DNA of 64,000 nucleotides from Nocardia uniformis NBRC 13702 (GTDB lineage: Bacteria > Actinomycetota > Actinomycetes > Mycobacteriales > Mycobacteriaceae). The stretch is taken from the NCBI RefSeq assembly GCF_001613345.1, contig NZ_BDCE01000008.1:62001-126000 (forward strand), in the 5' to 3' direction. Both the position numbers and the translations under genes were made by a program. Numbering within the stretch: the stretch's first letter is position 1; each line of letters begins with the position of its first letter. The notes beneath the pieces are model-generated. The model was not told where the DNA came from and searched no databases. It saw only the letters and a program-made list of their open reading frames with translations. Of this stretch, positions 1 to 7,680 are shown one piece after another.

Positions 1-82
1 ACCGCAGAAGAGACACCATCGATGGCGCGACCCCGCTCACGGTCACCGTGCATTCATCGTGTTCGGATGCCATGAGCCGAGC

Positions 83-379
83 CTAGGCTTGTCCGCCGAG
101 CCCGACACAGGTAAACGCCAAGGGGGCACCCGCCACAGTGGCCATGTGTGGCCCGTAGGCGGCCATCTCCGGATCGCCCTCCTTCTGCTTTCCCCAGAAT
201 CCTCCGATGCATGTGCAGGTAGCTTGGGCGGTGTTGAACGGGTCCAGTTGGAAATCGACCTGCCCGCCACCGGACTCGCAGTCGGCGGGAGTGACAGCCC
301 TGGCGGGACTGGCGGTAAGCACGGCGGTAGCGAATATGGCAGCGACGAATACGAGTACGCGAATTATGTGGTGAGACAT
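83..379 (-). CDS. Small secreted protein, function unknown
   Basis: This encodes 98 aa with a clear Sec signal peptide: a hydrophobic stretch (about residues 6-23) ending in SPARA-V, so cleavage is expected after residue 28. The mature part is about 70 aa with four cysteines (one near its start, a CTC pair and one near the C-terminus), which suggests one or two disulfides outside the membrane. I recognise no family. It is the last gene of a four-gene minus-strand cluster; its ATG lies 16 nt inside the 3' end of the gene before it, implying translational coupling. The stop is followed by the window edge region with no clear hairpin. Confidence 0.7.
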   Translation of the reverse strand: MSHHIIRVLVFVAAIFATAVLTASPARAVTPADCESGGGQVDFQLDPFNTAQATCTCIGGFWGKQKEGDPEMAAYGPHMATVAGAPLAFTCVGLGGQA

Positions 380-645
380 CGTGTTTCCATCTCACGGCGA
401 GCGAATTCCGCCAACCGCGCGAACGCGATGGTCGGATCGAGCCCGATATCGAGCAGCGCGGGAATGGGGATATTCCGTGTGTGAAGGAGCATCGCCAACA
501 CGATGTGCTCGATTCCGACTTGTTCGGCCCCGCCGGAATCTGCCACGGCGAGAGCATCATCGAGCAGACGCAGTAGCTCGGGCGAGCACACATCACGCCG
601 GGGCTCCGAGGTTGCATCATTGGCGGCTGGTGGCACCGTAGTCAT
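364..645 (-). CDS. Small protein with Clp N-domain-like segment
   Basis: This encodes about 93 aa. The start ATG at 645 is chosen because GGGGAGGG precedes it and because it overlaps the stop of the upstream gene (ATGA). Residues from about 45 on (VGIEHIVLAMLLHTR, then LLDIGLDP and a helix) resemble one repeat of the Clp amino-terminal domain, in which GxEHLLLALL is the hallmark. In Clp ATPases that domain binds substrates or adaptors. No AAA module follows, so this is a free-standing half-domain protein, perhaps an adaptor or a degraded ClpC-N-like module; the assignment is by pattern only. It is the third gene of a packed cluster. Confidence 0.6.
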   Translation of the reverse strand: MTTVPPAANDATSEPRRDVCSPELLRLLDDALAVADSGGAEQVGIEHIVLAMLLHTRNIPIPALLDIGLDPTIAFARLAEFARREMETRCLTT

Positions 646-854
646 GAGACCCTCCCCGAGTCCGGCACCAATTTTCCTTGCTGGTGTAGGGTTTCGTAGG
701 CGACGCTCTTCGCGACGCACACCCCCACCGAGCACTCGATATGCACCTGCATGGCTCGGTGCGGGTTCTCTTGTGCCCAATATGGATTGGTGCAGCTGAG
801 CATCGCCTGAATGGTCGATGCGTTCGCATCGCCCGGCATCGTCACAATGCTCAT
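642..854 (-). CDS. Hypothetical small protein, 70 aa
   Basis: This encodes 70 aa from an ATG at 854 with a GGGGGTGG ribosome-binding site. It begins 2 nt after the stop of the upstream 52-aa gene and ends in an ATGA overlap with the next gene. The protein has three cysteines (SC, EC, VC) within a compact middle and no membrane segment. I recognise no family. The tight spacing on both sides is the main evidence that it is a gene and not a shadow of another frame. Confidence 0.6.
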   Translation of the reverse strand: MSIVTMPGDANASTIQAMLSCTNPYWAQENPHRAMQVHIECSVGVCVAKSVAYETLHQQGKLVPDSGRVS

Positions 855-856
855 CG

Positions 857-1015
857 TCACCACCCCCGTAGCGGGAGGTAGGTGCGTTGCTCGGCTGCTA
901 GCCGCGCCTGTATCTCGGCGACAGTCGGGCCGCTGTGGTGACGGGGCGTGGTGCTGGTTGCAGCGATGGCGGCGAGCATCACTGCGGCGATGAGCATTAT
1001 GACGAGGAATTCCAT
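857..1015 (-). CDS. Small single-pass membrane protein, 52 aa
   Basis: This ORF is 52 codons. ATG at 1015 is preceded by GGGAGGAACCGG, a strong ribosome-binding site. Residues 3-20 are a continuous hydrophobic helix (FLVIMLIAAVMLAAIAA), followed by a polar tail with a predicted helix (AEIQARLAAEQR). It is probably an N-terminally anchored membrane peptide. It opens the four-gene minus-strand cluster and faces the regulator at 1277 across a 260-bp gap. Function unknown. Confidence 0.55.
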   Translation of the reverse strand: MEFLVIMLIAAVMLAAIAATSTTPRHHSGPTVAEIQARLAAEQRTYLPLRGW

Positions 1016-1206
1016 TTCCGGTTCCTCCCGGGTCGGCCTCGACGGTCGTGGAGAGCGCCCGGTGCCGGGGGATAACCATTCATTGACCGCGCGGTTGTGG
1101 TGCGGCCGATGGTGATGGGAGTCAACTGGTTCCTCCCTGCACCGGGGCTGACTGCTAGTCCACGGCACGCACCACGGTTGCCGGAAGACTCGCAATGAGG
1201 GCGTGT

Positions 1207-1229
1207 GTGTGCACCGGGGGTGTGCACGG
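1207..1229. promoter_or_regulatory. Direct repeat in divergent intergenic region
   Basis: Two copies of GTGTGCAC followed by CGG or GG lie 13 bp apart, start to start (1207 and 1220). Each holds the small palindrome GTGCAC. They sit between the divergent small-gene cluster and the regulator gene, so they are plausible operator half-sites for that regulator. The remainder of 1016-1276 shows no further gene. Position and repetition are the only evidence. Confidence 0.3.
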
Positions 1230-1276
1230 AAGCCGATTGATAGCGCGGGTGCCTCCCCCGCTGCCACACTTCCGAT

Positions 1277-2647
1277 ATGGGACGCCGCCCGAAGCAACCG
1301 AATCGGCAGCTCGACGAGCTGGTCGAGGAGGTCGGTGGGCCACGCAAGGCGTTGGCCCGTCGCGTCGTCGAGCGAGGTCGGGCGGTCGGCATGACGCTCA
1401 GTTACGACCACACCTCTGTCGGGCGCTGGCTCGCGGGCGAGCAGCCGCACCCACCAGTACCGGAATTGATCGCGGAGGTGCTCACCGAGCTGCTCGGTCG
1501 CAAGGTCACGCCAGCTATGGCAGGCATGACCGCTGGAGCAGACGCTGCCGCGGATATCGGCCTCGAGTTCTCACTCAGCCTGTCCGAGGCAGTCGCCGCA
1601 GCTACGACGTTGTGGCGCAGCGACGTCGAACAACGACGGTTTCTGCTGGACACCTCATATGCGGTTGCTGTCTATCCTGCGGCGTCGATGCGCTGGCTCA
1701 CTCTGCCTGGCCCCGAGCATCCTGCCTCGATTGGATCGTCTCGACGCATAGGCCAGACCGACGTGGACGCGGTGCGAACCATGGCTACTGCGTTCCGAGA
1801 CCTCGACAACAAGGTCGGCGGTGGCAAAGTTCGATCCACCATCGTCCAATACCTACATAGCTCAGTCGCGCCACTGCTGCGCGGCAGCTACCCCGAACAC
1901 ATCGGCCGTCAATTGTTCGGGTCGACAGCCGAACTCGTGCGCCTGGCGGGCTGGGCCGCCTATGACCAAGAAGACCACGGGCTCGCGCAGCGCTACCTGA
2001 TCCAAGCGTTGCGGCTTGCCCGCGCCGCGTGCGATGCCGGGCTCAGCGCCGAAATCCTCGCCGCCATGAGCCACCAAGCCACCTATGTTGGGCGTCCCGG
2101 TGACGCGATCGATCTCGCCCGCGTGGCCCAGATCGCCGCCCGCGGTGCGCGTCTGGCCGAACTGGAGTCCGAGTGTCACATGGTCGAGGCGCATGGGCAC
2201 GCAGCGCGCCAAGACCGGGCATCGTGCACGTCGTCGCTGACCGCCGCCGAGCGCGCGTTCGAGCAAGCCGGTTCGGCTCGGCAGCCGGACTGGCTCACCT
2301 ATTTCGACAGTGCATACATGTCCGCGAAGGTGGCTCACTGTTTCCGTGAACTCGGCGACCATAAGCGCACTGCGCATTTCGCCGCGCAGTCCTTGAACAT
2401 GTCCGGGGGTTACCAGCGCGGACGCGCCTTCAACTTGACCCTGCTCGCGTCTGCGACTGTGCCCACCGACCCCCGTGAGGCGGTGCGCATCGGACGCGAC
2501 GCGCTCGATATCGCAGCCGACCTCGCGTCCCGCCGGAGCTTGTCGTACCTGCGCGATCTTCGCTACCGGCTCCAGTCATTCAACGGACTCGGCGAGGTCG
2601 CTGAGTTCCGTCAGGAAGTTCTCGAGCTCACAACTCGGCGAGACTGA
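1277..2647 (+). CDS. NsdA-like transcriptional regulator (HTH plus TPR-like repeats)
   Basis: This encodes 456 aa. The N-terminus (about residues 8-60: RQLDELVEEVGGPRKALARRV, then a segment ending SVGRWLAGEQP) looks like a degenerate XRE-type helix-turn-helix. The following 350 residues are mostly alpha-helical with Ala-rich TPR-like helices. This is the architecture of the actinomycete NsdA/BldB-associated regulators, which repress development and antibiotic genes in Streptomyces; the exact target here is unknown. There is no obvious Shine-Dalgarno before the ATG. The gene faces a four-gene cluster of tiny proteins, which makes that cluster the natural target. Its 3' end overlaps the convergent NUDIX gene by 20 bp. 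Confidence 0.7.
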   Translation: MGRRPKQPNRQLDELVEEVGGPRKALARRVVERGRAVGMTLSYDHTSVGRWLAGEQPHPPVPELIAEVLTELLGRKVTPAMAGMTAGADAAADIGLEFSLSLSEAVAAATTLWRSDVEQRRFLLDTSYAVAVYPAASMRWLTLPGPEHPASIGSSRRIGQTDVDAVRTMATAFRDLDNKVGGGKVRSTIVQYLHSSVAPLLRGSYPEHIGRQLFGSTAELVRLAGWAAYDQEDHGLAQRYLIQALRLARAACDAGLSAEILAAMSHQATYVGRPGDAIDLARVAQIAARGARLAELESECHMVEAHGHAARQDRASCTSSLTAAERAFEQAGSARQPDWLTYFDSAYMSAKVAHCFRELGDHKRTAHFAAQSLNMSGGYQRGRAFNLTLLASATVPTDPREAVRIGRDALDIAADLASRRSLSYLRDLRYRLQSFNGLGEVAEFRQEVLELTTRRD

Positions 2648-3167
2648 GCGCCCGATACACGGCGACCACCGTTGCGGCACCGACGATCTCGCCCCGATCG
2701 ATCATCTTCACGGCCTCGTCGAGCGGAAACCATCGAACGTCTTCCGCCTCATTGATATCCGGGGCGGTATCGGTAAGGTCAGCGCCGCGAGCGAGATAGA
2801 TCTCTTGCGGGTGATCCAGCGTGCCGATGGCGGGCTGATAGGTGACGACGTGTTCCATGGTCCTCGGCCGCCAACCCGTCTCCTCTTCCACCTCACGCGC
2901 TGCCGCTGCCGCGACATCCTCGGCATGGTCGACGTAGCCACCGGGGAGTTCCCACACCCATTTGTCGATGATGAAACGGTGCCGGAACATCAGCAGAACT
3001 TCGCGATTGTCGTTGAGCACCAATGTCATCGCGCAGCGAGGCATCGCGGCGACGTACTGGGTGAACTTCACTCCGTCGGGCAGTTCGATATCGACGGTCG
3101 AGAGTCGGATGTGACGATTCTCGTCAACCAGCCGCTCCGCATGAATGGTCCACTGGGTGCGCTTCAC
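2628..3167 (-). CDS. NUDIX hydrolase (ADP-ribose pyrophosphatase type)
   Basis: This hydrolyses a nucleoside diphosphate linked to another moiety; the closest general type is ADP-ribose or nucleotide-sugar pyrophosphatase. The NUDIX box is intact: GGYVDHAEDVAAAAAREV continuing to EEETGW, with the REVEEETG metal-binding glutamates. I place the start at GTG 3167 (179 aa), just before the conserved WVKRTQWTIHAERLV region. The open frame extends to 3296, but that extension runs through the terminator hairpin of the upstream gene and looks untranslated. The C-terminal half carries an acidic NEAEDVRWFPLDEA segment typical of the family. It is convergent with the NsdA-like gene. Confidence 0.8.
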   Translation of the reverse strand: MKRTQWTIHAERLVDENRHIRLSTVDIELPDGVKFTQYVAAMPRCAMTLVLNDNREVLLMFRHRFIIDKWVWELPGGYVDHAEDVAAAAAREVEEETGWRPRTMEHVVTYQPAIGTLDHPQEIYLARGADLTDTAPDINEAEDVRWFPLDEAVKMIDRGEIVGAATVVAVYRALSLAEL

Positions 3168-3276
3168 CCATTCGAGACTACTGATCCGACCATTTCGCCC
3201 GGCGTCTATGGCGGAAAGTCCTTGCGCTCGAATGCTCCCCGCTCGGTGGCGGTTCAACTCCCTCCGCCACCGCTTC

Positions 3277-3309
3277 AAGCCCCTCACCTTGTGCACAGGT
3301 GAGGGGCTT
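3277..3309 (-). terminator. Intrinsic terminator after secreted-protein gene
   Basis: A perfect 13-bp stem, AAGCCCCTCACCT paired with AGGTGAGGGGCTT, has a 7-nt loop (TGTGCAC). It lies 11 nt beyond the stop of the gene ending at 3321 and separates it from the NUDIX gene. Confidence 0.75.
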
Positions 3310-3320
3310 TCCTCTGCGAC

Positions 3321-3755
3321 CTATCCCGTGCGCAAGCAGGAGCTTCCGGCATCGAGCCCGGTGCCGACCACATCGACGGTGACATAGGTCGTCGACGTGA
3401 CCTGGCCGGGGATGCTCTGGATGGCAATGAGGTTCTGGGTGCCGACGTGGTTGGGGGTCCAGCTGGCGGTGACCGTGTTGTTCTCCGGGTGGTGGACGGC
3501 GTCGCCGGGGATGCGTTCGCCATTGCCGGGGATGACGCCGCCCGCGACCATGAAGAACACCGAGCCGGGTGGGACGTCCGAATCGACCGTCGCGGTGACG
3601 TCGTAACGGCAGCCGGTCAGCAGGCCGTCCGCGCCGGCGGCGACGCTGACCGCGGTCACGCCTGCCTGGGCGGGTGCGCCGACTACGGCGGCGGTGACGG
3701 TTATGGCGGCGAAGGCCGCGGCGCTGGCCACGGTTCTCGGGAACGATCTACTCAT
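3321..3755 (-). CDS. Secreted protein with Ig-like fold signature
   Basis: This encodes 144 aa with a Sec signal peptide: Arg-containing n-region, hydrophobic core (residues 9-27) and APAQA-G cleavage site near residue 31. The mature part is beta-rich (ALT-type alternation such as TVTASWTPNHVGTQNLIAIQ) and has two cysteines (GCRYDV and SSCLRTG) suitable for one disulfide. It resembles the short Ig-like exported proteins common in Nocardia and Rhodococcus. The role is unknown. It starts 4 nt after the stop of the HxlR-type regulator, so the two may be co-transcribed. Confidence 0.65.
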   Translation of the reverse strand: MSRSFPRTVASAAAFAAITVTAAVVGAPAQAGVTAVSVAAGADGLLTGCRYDVTATVDSDVPPGSVFFMVAGGVIPGNGERIPGDAVHHPENNTVTASWTPNHVGTQNLIAIQSIPGQVTSTTYVTVDVVGTGLDAGSSCLRTG

Positions 3756-3759
3756 CGTG

Positions 3760-4143
3760 CTACCTCCTCGATTGGAACTTCACGATTTCCTCGGTGTTCA
3801 CGCTGACCCATTCCAGCAGTCCGTGCAACCGCTCCGCTACTTCCATCCCCATGGGGGTGAGTGAGTAGCTGACCTTCGGTGGCGTGGTCGGCTCCACGGT
3901 GCGCTCGGTGAGGCCGTAGCTGGTGAAGGTGCGCAGGTTCTGCGAGAGCATCTTCTCGCTGATACCGCCGATCCCGTCGCGCAGGGCATGGAATCGTAGC
4001 GGCCCGTCGCGCAGGGACGCCAGGATCAGGACTCCCCAACGGCTGGTCAGCTTGTCGAGGACGGTGCGGGCCGGACAATCGCTGTCGAATACATCACGTC
4101 CCTCGGTGGACGATACCCCGTCGGCCTGAAAACCTACTTCCAC
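3760..4143 (-). CDS. HxlR-family transcriptional regulator
   Basis: This is a 127-aa winged-helix regulator. The HxlR signature is complete: a cysteine near the N-terminus (DSDCPARTVLDKLTSRWGVLIL), the recognition region (LRFHALRDGIGGISEKMLSQNLR) and the wing with PPKVSYSLTPMG. Family members of the QorR/YodB type sense quinones or aldehydes through this cysteine. It is divergent from an NmrA-type oxidoreductase, and a long inverted repeat lies between them, so it probably represses both genes and responds to an electrophile that the enzyme detoxifies. Confidence 0.9.
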   Translation of the reverse strand: MEVGFQADGVSSTEGRDVFDSDCPARTVLDKLTSRWGVLILASLRDGPLRFHALRDGIGGISEKMLSQNLRTFTSYGLTERTVEPTTPPKVSYSLTPMGMEVAERLHGLLEWVSVNTEEIVKFQSRR

Positions 4144-4150
4144 GCTAGGA

Positions 4151-4185
4151 GCTTACTTCTGGGTAGGGCCTTACCAGAAGTAAGC
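4151..4185. promoter_or_regulatory. HxlR operator, 12-bp inverted repeat
   Basis: GCTTACTTCTGG (4151-4162) is perfectly mirrored by CCAGAAGTAAGC (4174-4185) with an 11-bp centre. It lies between the divergent starts at 4143 and 4206, the expected position for a site bound by the HxlR-family dimer to control both promoters. Confidence 0.8.
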
Positions 4186-4205
4186 CATATTCGTACCGTG
4201 GGCTC

Positions 4206-5060
4206 ATGGTGCAACCCAGGAGAGTTCTGGTCATCGGGGCAACCGGTCACGTTGGCGGGCAAGTGGTTTCGCAGCTCGCGAGCAACGGGGTAGCGGTTCG
4301 CGCGCTTGCGCGCAAGCCCGATACGGCCGTGATGCCCGCCGGGGTGGAGGTCGTATCCGGTGACCTGACTGTGCCGGACACCCTGACCGGGGCGCTCGAT
4401 GGCGTGGACGCGGTATTCCTGACCTGGCCGATGCTGGCCCCGGATATCGCGCAGTCGGTGGTGGACCTGATTGCCGAGCAGGCGAATCGCATGGTTCTGC
4501 TGTCCTCCGCCGCCGTCCGCGACGACCTCGACGAGCAGGACAATCCGATCGGCCGCGCACACGCGGTCATCGAACGGCCGATCATGGAATCCGGACTGGA
4601 ATGGACCTTCCTGCGCCCGCACGGTTTCGCGACCAACACCCTGGAGTGGGCGCCGCAGGTGCGCGCGGGCAATGTGGTGCGCGGCGCGTACGGCGCGGCG
4701 TCGATGACACTGCTGCACGAGGCCGATATCGCGGCGGTGGCGGTGCGGGCACTGCTCACCGCGGGGCACGTCGGCGCGCGATATGAGCTCACCGGCTCGG
4801 AGCCGCTGAGCCGGGTCGAGCAGGTAGCGGCCCTCGGTCAGGCGCTGGGTCGTCCGCTGCGCTGGGAGGAGATCTCGCCGCAGCAGGCCGAACAGCAGAT
4901 GGATTGGCTCCCAGCCGAATACGCCGATTTTGTACTCGGCGGCCTGGCCATGATGGTCGAAGCGCCCGGCCAACCGACATCGACAATCCACGAGATCACC
5001 GGATCACCGGCCCGCACCTATGCGGAATGGGCTGTGGACCACACCGCGGACTTCGCCTGA
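4206..5060 (+). CDS. NmrA-family NAD(P)-binding oxidoreductase
   Basis: This 284-aa protein is an atypical short-chain dehydrogenase of the NmrA/quinone-reductase-2 type. The Rossmann glycine motif GATGHVGGQV is at residues 12-21, an Arg follows in ALARKPD (NADP preference), and strand 4 reads MVLLSSAAV. The later part (FLRPHGFATN) matches the NmrA-like substrate region. It probably reduces quinones or other electrophiles, or senses the NADP pool. It is divergent from an HxlR regulator with an operator between them, so induction by electrophiles is likely. A bidirectional terminator follows. Confidence 0.85.
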   Translation: MVQPRRVLVIGATGHVGGQVVSQLASNGVAVRALARKPDTAVMPAGVEVVSGDLTVPDTLTGALDGVDAVFLTWPMLAPDIAQSVVDLIAEQANRMVLLSSAAVRDDLDEQDNPIGRAHAVIERPIMESGLEWTFLRPHGFATNTLEWAPQVRAGNVVRGAYGAASMTLLHEADIAAVAVRALLTAGHVGARYELTGSEPLSRVEQVAALGQALGRPLRWEEISPQQAEQQMDWLPAEYADFVLGGLAMMVEAPGQPTSTIHEITGSPARTYAEWAVDHTADFA

Positions 5061-5087
5061 AAGATCCACGTACGCAGTAGAAATGAG

Positions 5088-5119
5088 CTCGGCCCCCATC
5101 CGATTGGATGGGGGCCGAG
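5088..5119. terminator. Bidirectional terminator
   Basis: CTCGGCCCCCATCC pairs perfectly with GGATGGGGGCCGAG around a GATT loop. It lies between the convergent NmrA-type gene (ends 5060) and the MMPL gene (ends 5139) and can serve both. Confidence 0.85.
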
Positions 5120-5138
5120 GATGCTCAGCTGGCGACTA

Positions 5139-7472
5139 TCAGACGCCCGCTGTTTCCTTTTCCAGCTCCACCGGCGATTCCGCCACCGGCTTGTGCCGCA
5201 TATCGGCGAGCTTCGAACCCTCCACGTCGATATCGGGGAGGATGCGGTCCAGCCACTTCGGAATCCACCAGGCGTGTGCGCCCATCAGGACCAGCAGGGC
5301 GGGAATCACCACCATGCGGACGATGAAGGCGTCGAAGAAGACGCCCGCCGCCAATGCGAAGCCCATGGATTTGGCGACGACATTGTCCTGCAGCATGAAC
5401 GCGCCGAACACCGAGATCATGATGACGGCGGCCGAGGTCACGACGCGGGCGCCGTGGTGGTAGCCGCTGATCATGGCGTGCTTGGACGATTTCCCGTGTA
5501 CGAATTCCTCGCGCATCCGGGTCACCAGGAAGACCTGGTAGTCCATGGCCAGACCGAATACCAAGCCGATCAACATGATTGGCAGGAAGCTGACCAGCGG
5601 ATGCGGCTCGACCAGGCCGAAAAGGCCTTCCTGGAAGATGAGCACCGTCGCGCCGAAGGTGGCCGCCATGGAGAGCAGGAAGCCGAGGGCGGCGGTGAGC
5701 GGAACCAGGATGGACCGGAACACCAGCACCAGCAGCAGGAATGCCGCACCGGCCACCAGCGACAGGTAGGGCACGATCTTGCTGAGCAGGGCCGCCGACA
5801 CATCCGCGTAGATGGCGGTGGTGCCGGTAATGCCGTACTCCATGCCGTACTTGTCCTGGAGTTCGGCTTCGGCCGCGCGGGCCTCCTTCACCAGATCCTT
5901 GGTGACCTGGTCATTGGGACCGGCATCGGGGATACCCGTGAAGAGTTCGGCCTGTCCGTCCTCGCTGGGCATGGAGGCGGTCAGGTAGTCCATGCCGGGG
6001 TAGTTCGCGAGCCGCTCCCGCAGCTCGGTGACGGCCGCTTCGCGCTGATCCTGCGGCACATTGGTGAGGTCCACCGCCACCATGAGAGCGCCATTGGAGC
6101 CTTCGCCGAAGCCCTTGGTCTGCAACTCGTAGGCATCGCGCATGCTGGTGCCCTTGGGGAAGGATTCCCCGCCGGGCAGACCCAGTTCCATACCGGCGGC
6201 GGGTGCGGCCAGCAGGCCGAGCAGCACCACACCGGCGGCCAGGGTCAGCGCCGGAGCCCGGCCGATGAGCTTGGCGAACCGCATGCCGTTGGTGACGGCA
6301 TTGTCGTCTTCGGGATCGTGCTTGGCGACCAGCGGCAGCTTCGGCTTGAACAGGTACTTGCCGAACGCGCCCATCAGCGCGGGCAGCAGGGTGATGGCCA
6401 CCAGCACCGCGAACGCGGCCGACACGGCACCGAAAATGCCCATGTAGGTGAGGAATCCGACGCCCACCACGCTCAGCGCGGCGAGCGCGATAATGACGGT
6501 GAGACCGGCGAAGATCACCGCGGAGCCGGCGGTGCCGACGGCGAGACCAGCGGCCTCCTCCGGCGAATCCGCTTCGCTCAGTTCATGTTTGTAGCGCGAC
6601 ACGATGAACATGGCGTAGTCGATGGACAGTGCCAGGCCGACCATGGACGCCAGAATCGGCGTGAAGGTCGGGATGACCAGCCAGTGCGTACCGAACATAA
6701 TGACGGAAATGGCTGTGCCCAAACCGATCAGCGCGGTCAGCACCGGTACGAAGGCCGCCACCAGCGCGCCGAACGCGATGGCCATGACGACCAGCGCCAC
6801 ACCGATACCGATCAGCTCGGCCGCGCCGCCCGTTTCGGCTTCCTGGGCGATGGATCCGGTCAGGTACACCTCGAGCCCGGCTTCGCGAGCATCGGCGGCG
6901 ACCTCGGTCGCCGCTTCGCGATCGGCCACGGTGATATCGGAGAACTTCTCGATCGTGTACTTGACATCGATGGTCGCCACCGAGTCGGCGTCGGTCGTGC
7001 TCAGCACATTCAGCGGCGCGCTACTGCAGATGGCCGTGAAATCCGGCTTGCTGCGATCGCCGGTGAGGCAGTTGATATCGGCGGGTTTGCCGACCTCCTT
7101 GGTCGCCTCGATCGGATTGACCACTGGCTTGGTGTGGTCGACGATATCGAAGGAGTCCAATTTCTGGACGAAGGCCGCCAGCGCCGCCGCGTTCCGCGGA
7201 TCGGTGAGCTTCTCACCCTCGGGCGCACCGATGACATAGGTGCCGGTCACCGCATTGGGGTCGAAGGCCGCCGACATGCCGGGGAAGTGCTCGTCGAGGA
7301 TTTCGGTGGCCCGCTCCGACGGCAGGCCGGGCATGGTGAAGCTGTCCTGGAACGGTTTGGCGATCGCGCCGCCCACACCGCCGAGCAGAATCAGCAGGGT
7401 CAACCAGACTGGGATGACGATCCATTTTCTGCGGAAGGCGAACCTTCCCCAGCGGTAGAGGTATACAGACAC
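5139..7472 (-). CDS. MMPL/RND-family transporter
   Basis: This is a 777-aa inner-membrane proton-driven exporter. I choose GTG 7472, which follows CAGGAGACCCCTC; the open frame extends to 7532 without a better site. The layout is one TM helix, an external domain (about 60-190), a block of five to six helices, a second external domain and a second block. The two proton-relay segments are visible: SIDYAMFIVSRYKHE in the first half and AMDYQVFLVTRMREE in the second. Family members export lipids, drugs or siderophore-like compounds. It is divergent from a TetR regulator with paired palindromes between them, so drug- or lipid-responsive repression is likely. It lacks a cytoplasmic C-terminal domain. 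Confidence 0.88.
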   Translation of the reverse strand: MSVYLYRWGRFAFRRKWIVIPVWLTLLILLGGVGGAIAKPFQDSFTMPGLPSERATEILDEHFPGMSAAFDPNAVTGTYVIGAPEGEKLTDPRNAAALAAFVQKLDSFDIVDHTKPVVNPIEATKEVGKPADINCLTGDRSKPDFTAICSSAPLNVLSTTDADSVATIDVKYTIEKFSDITVADREAATEVAADAREAGLEVYLTGSIAQEAETGGAAELIGIGVALVVMAIAFGALVAAFVPVLTALIGLGTAISVIMFGTHWLVIPTFTPILASMVGLALSIDYAMFIVSRYKHELSEADSPEEAAGLAVGTAGSAVIFAGLTVIIALAALSVVGVGFLTYMGIFGAVSAAFAVLVAITLLPALMGAFGKYLFKPKLPLVAKHDPEDDNAVTNGMRFAKLIGRAPALTLAAGVVLLGLLAAPAAGMELGLPGGESFPKGTSMRDAYELQTKGFGEGSNGALMVAVDLTNVPQDQREAAVTELRERLANYPGMDYLTASMPSEDGQAELFTGIPDAGPNDQVTKDLVKEARAAEAELQDKYGMEYGITGTTAIYADVSAALLSKIVPYLSLVAGAAFLLLVLVFRSILVPLTAALGFLLSMAATFGATVLIFQEGLFGLVEPHPLVSFLPIMLIGLVFGLAMDYQVFLVTRMREEFVHGKSSKHAMISGYHHGARVVTSAAVIMISVFGAFMLQDNVVAKSMGFALAAGVFFDAFIVRMVVIPALLVLMGAHAWWIPKWLDRILPDIDVEGSKLADMRHKPVAESPVELEKETAGV

Positions 7473-7577
7473 GAGGGGTCTCCTGGGCGATTGGCTGTTC
7501 GTGTACTGGTGTGGGCTACTCGTAGACAGCACTCCCGCGGAGGCCGATGGCTCCCCGCCTCCAGATTGACGCTTCTG

Positions 7578-7602
7578 CCTACCGTGCGGTAGGTAGACTA
7601 CC
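7578..7602. promoter_or_regulatory. TetR operator: two adjacent palindromes
   Basis: CCTACCG-TG-CGGTAGG (7578-7593) is a perfect palindrome. It is followed immediately by GGTAG-A-CTACC (7592-7602), which shares the same CTACC/GGTAG core. The tandem arrangement lies between the divergent MMPL and TetR starts and suggests cooperative binding of two TetR dimers. Confidence 0.8.
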
Positions 7603-7680
7603 CAGCGGTTAACCGGAGGAACAACCTCCTGTCTGGGTGGCGCTTATCGCAGTATCCGCAGGTAGTGAGAGGATCATCCC

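Noticed and set aside
3246..3272. Possible tRNA-Ser 3' end remnant (GGTTCAACTCCCTCCGCCACC)
   Set aside because: It resembles a T-arm plus acceptor, but the T-stem does not pair, no other tRNA parts are present, and no integrase or direct duplicate of the tRNA-Ser end is nearby.
5121..7592. 823-codon open frame antisense to the MMPL gene
   Set aside because: It is a mirror of a GC-rich coding gene: its composition is Gly/His/Asp/Arg/Glu/Gln-rich without domains, and the opposite strand encodes a clear RND transporter with its promoter and regulator.
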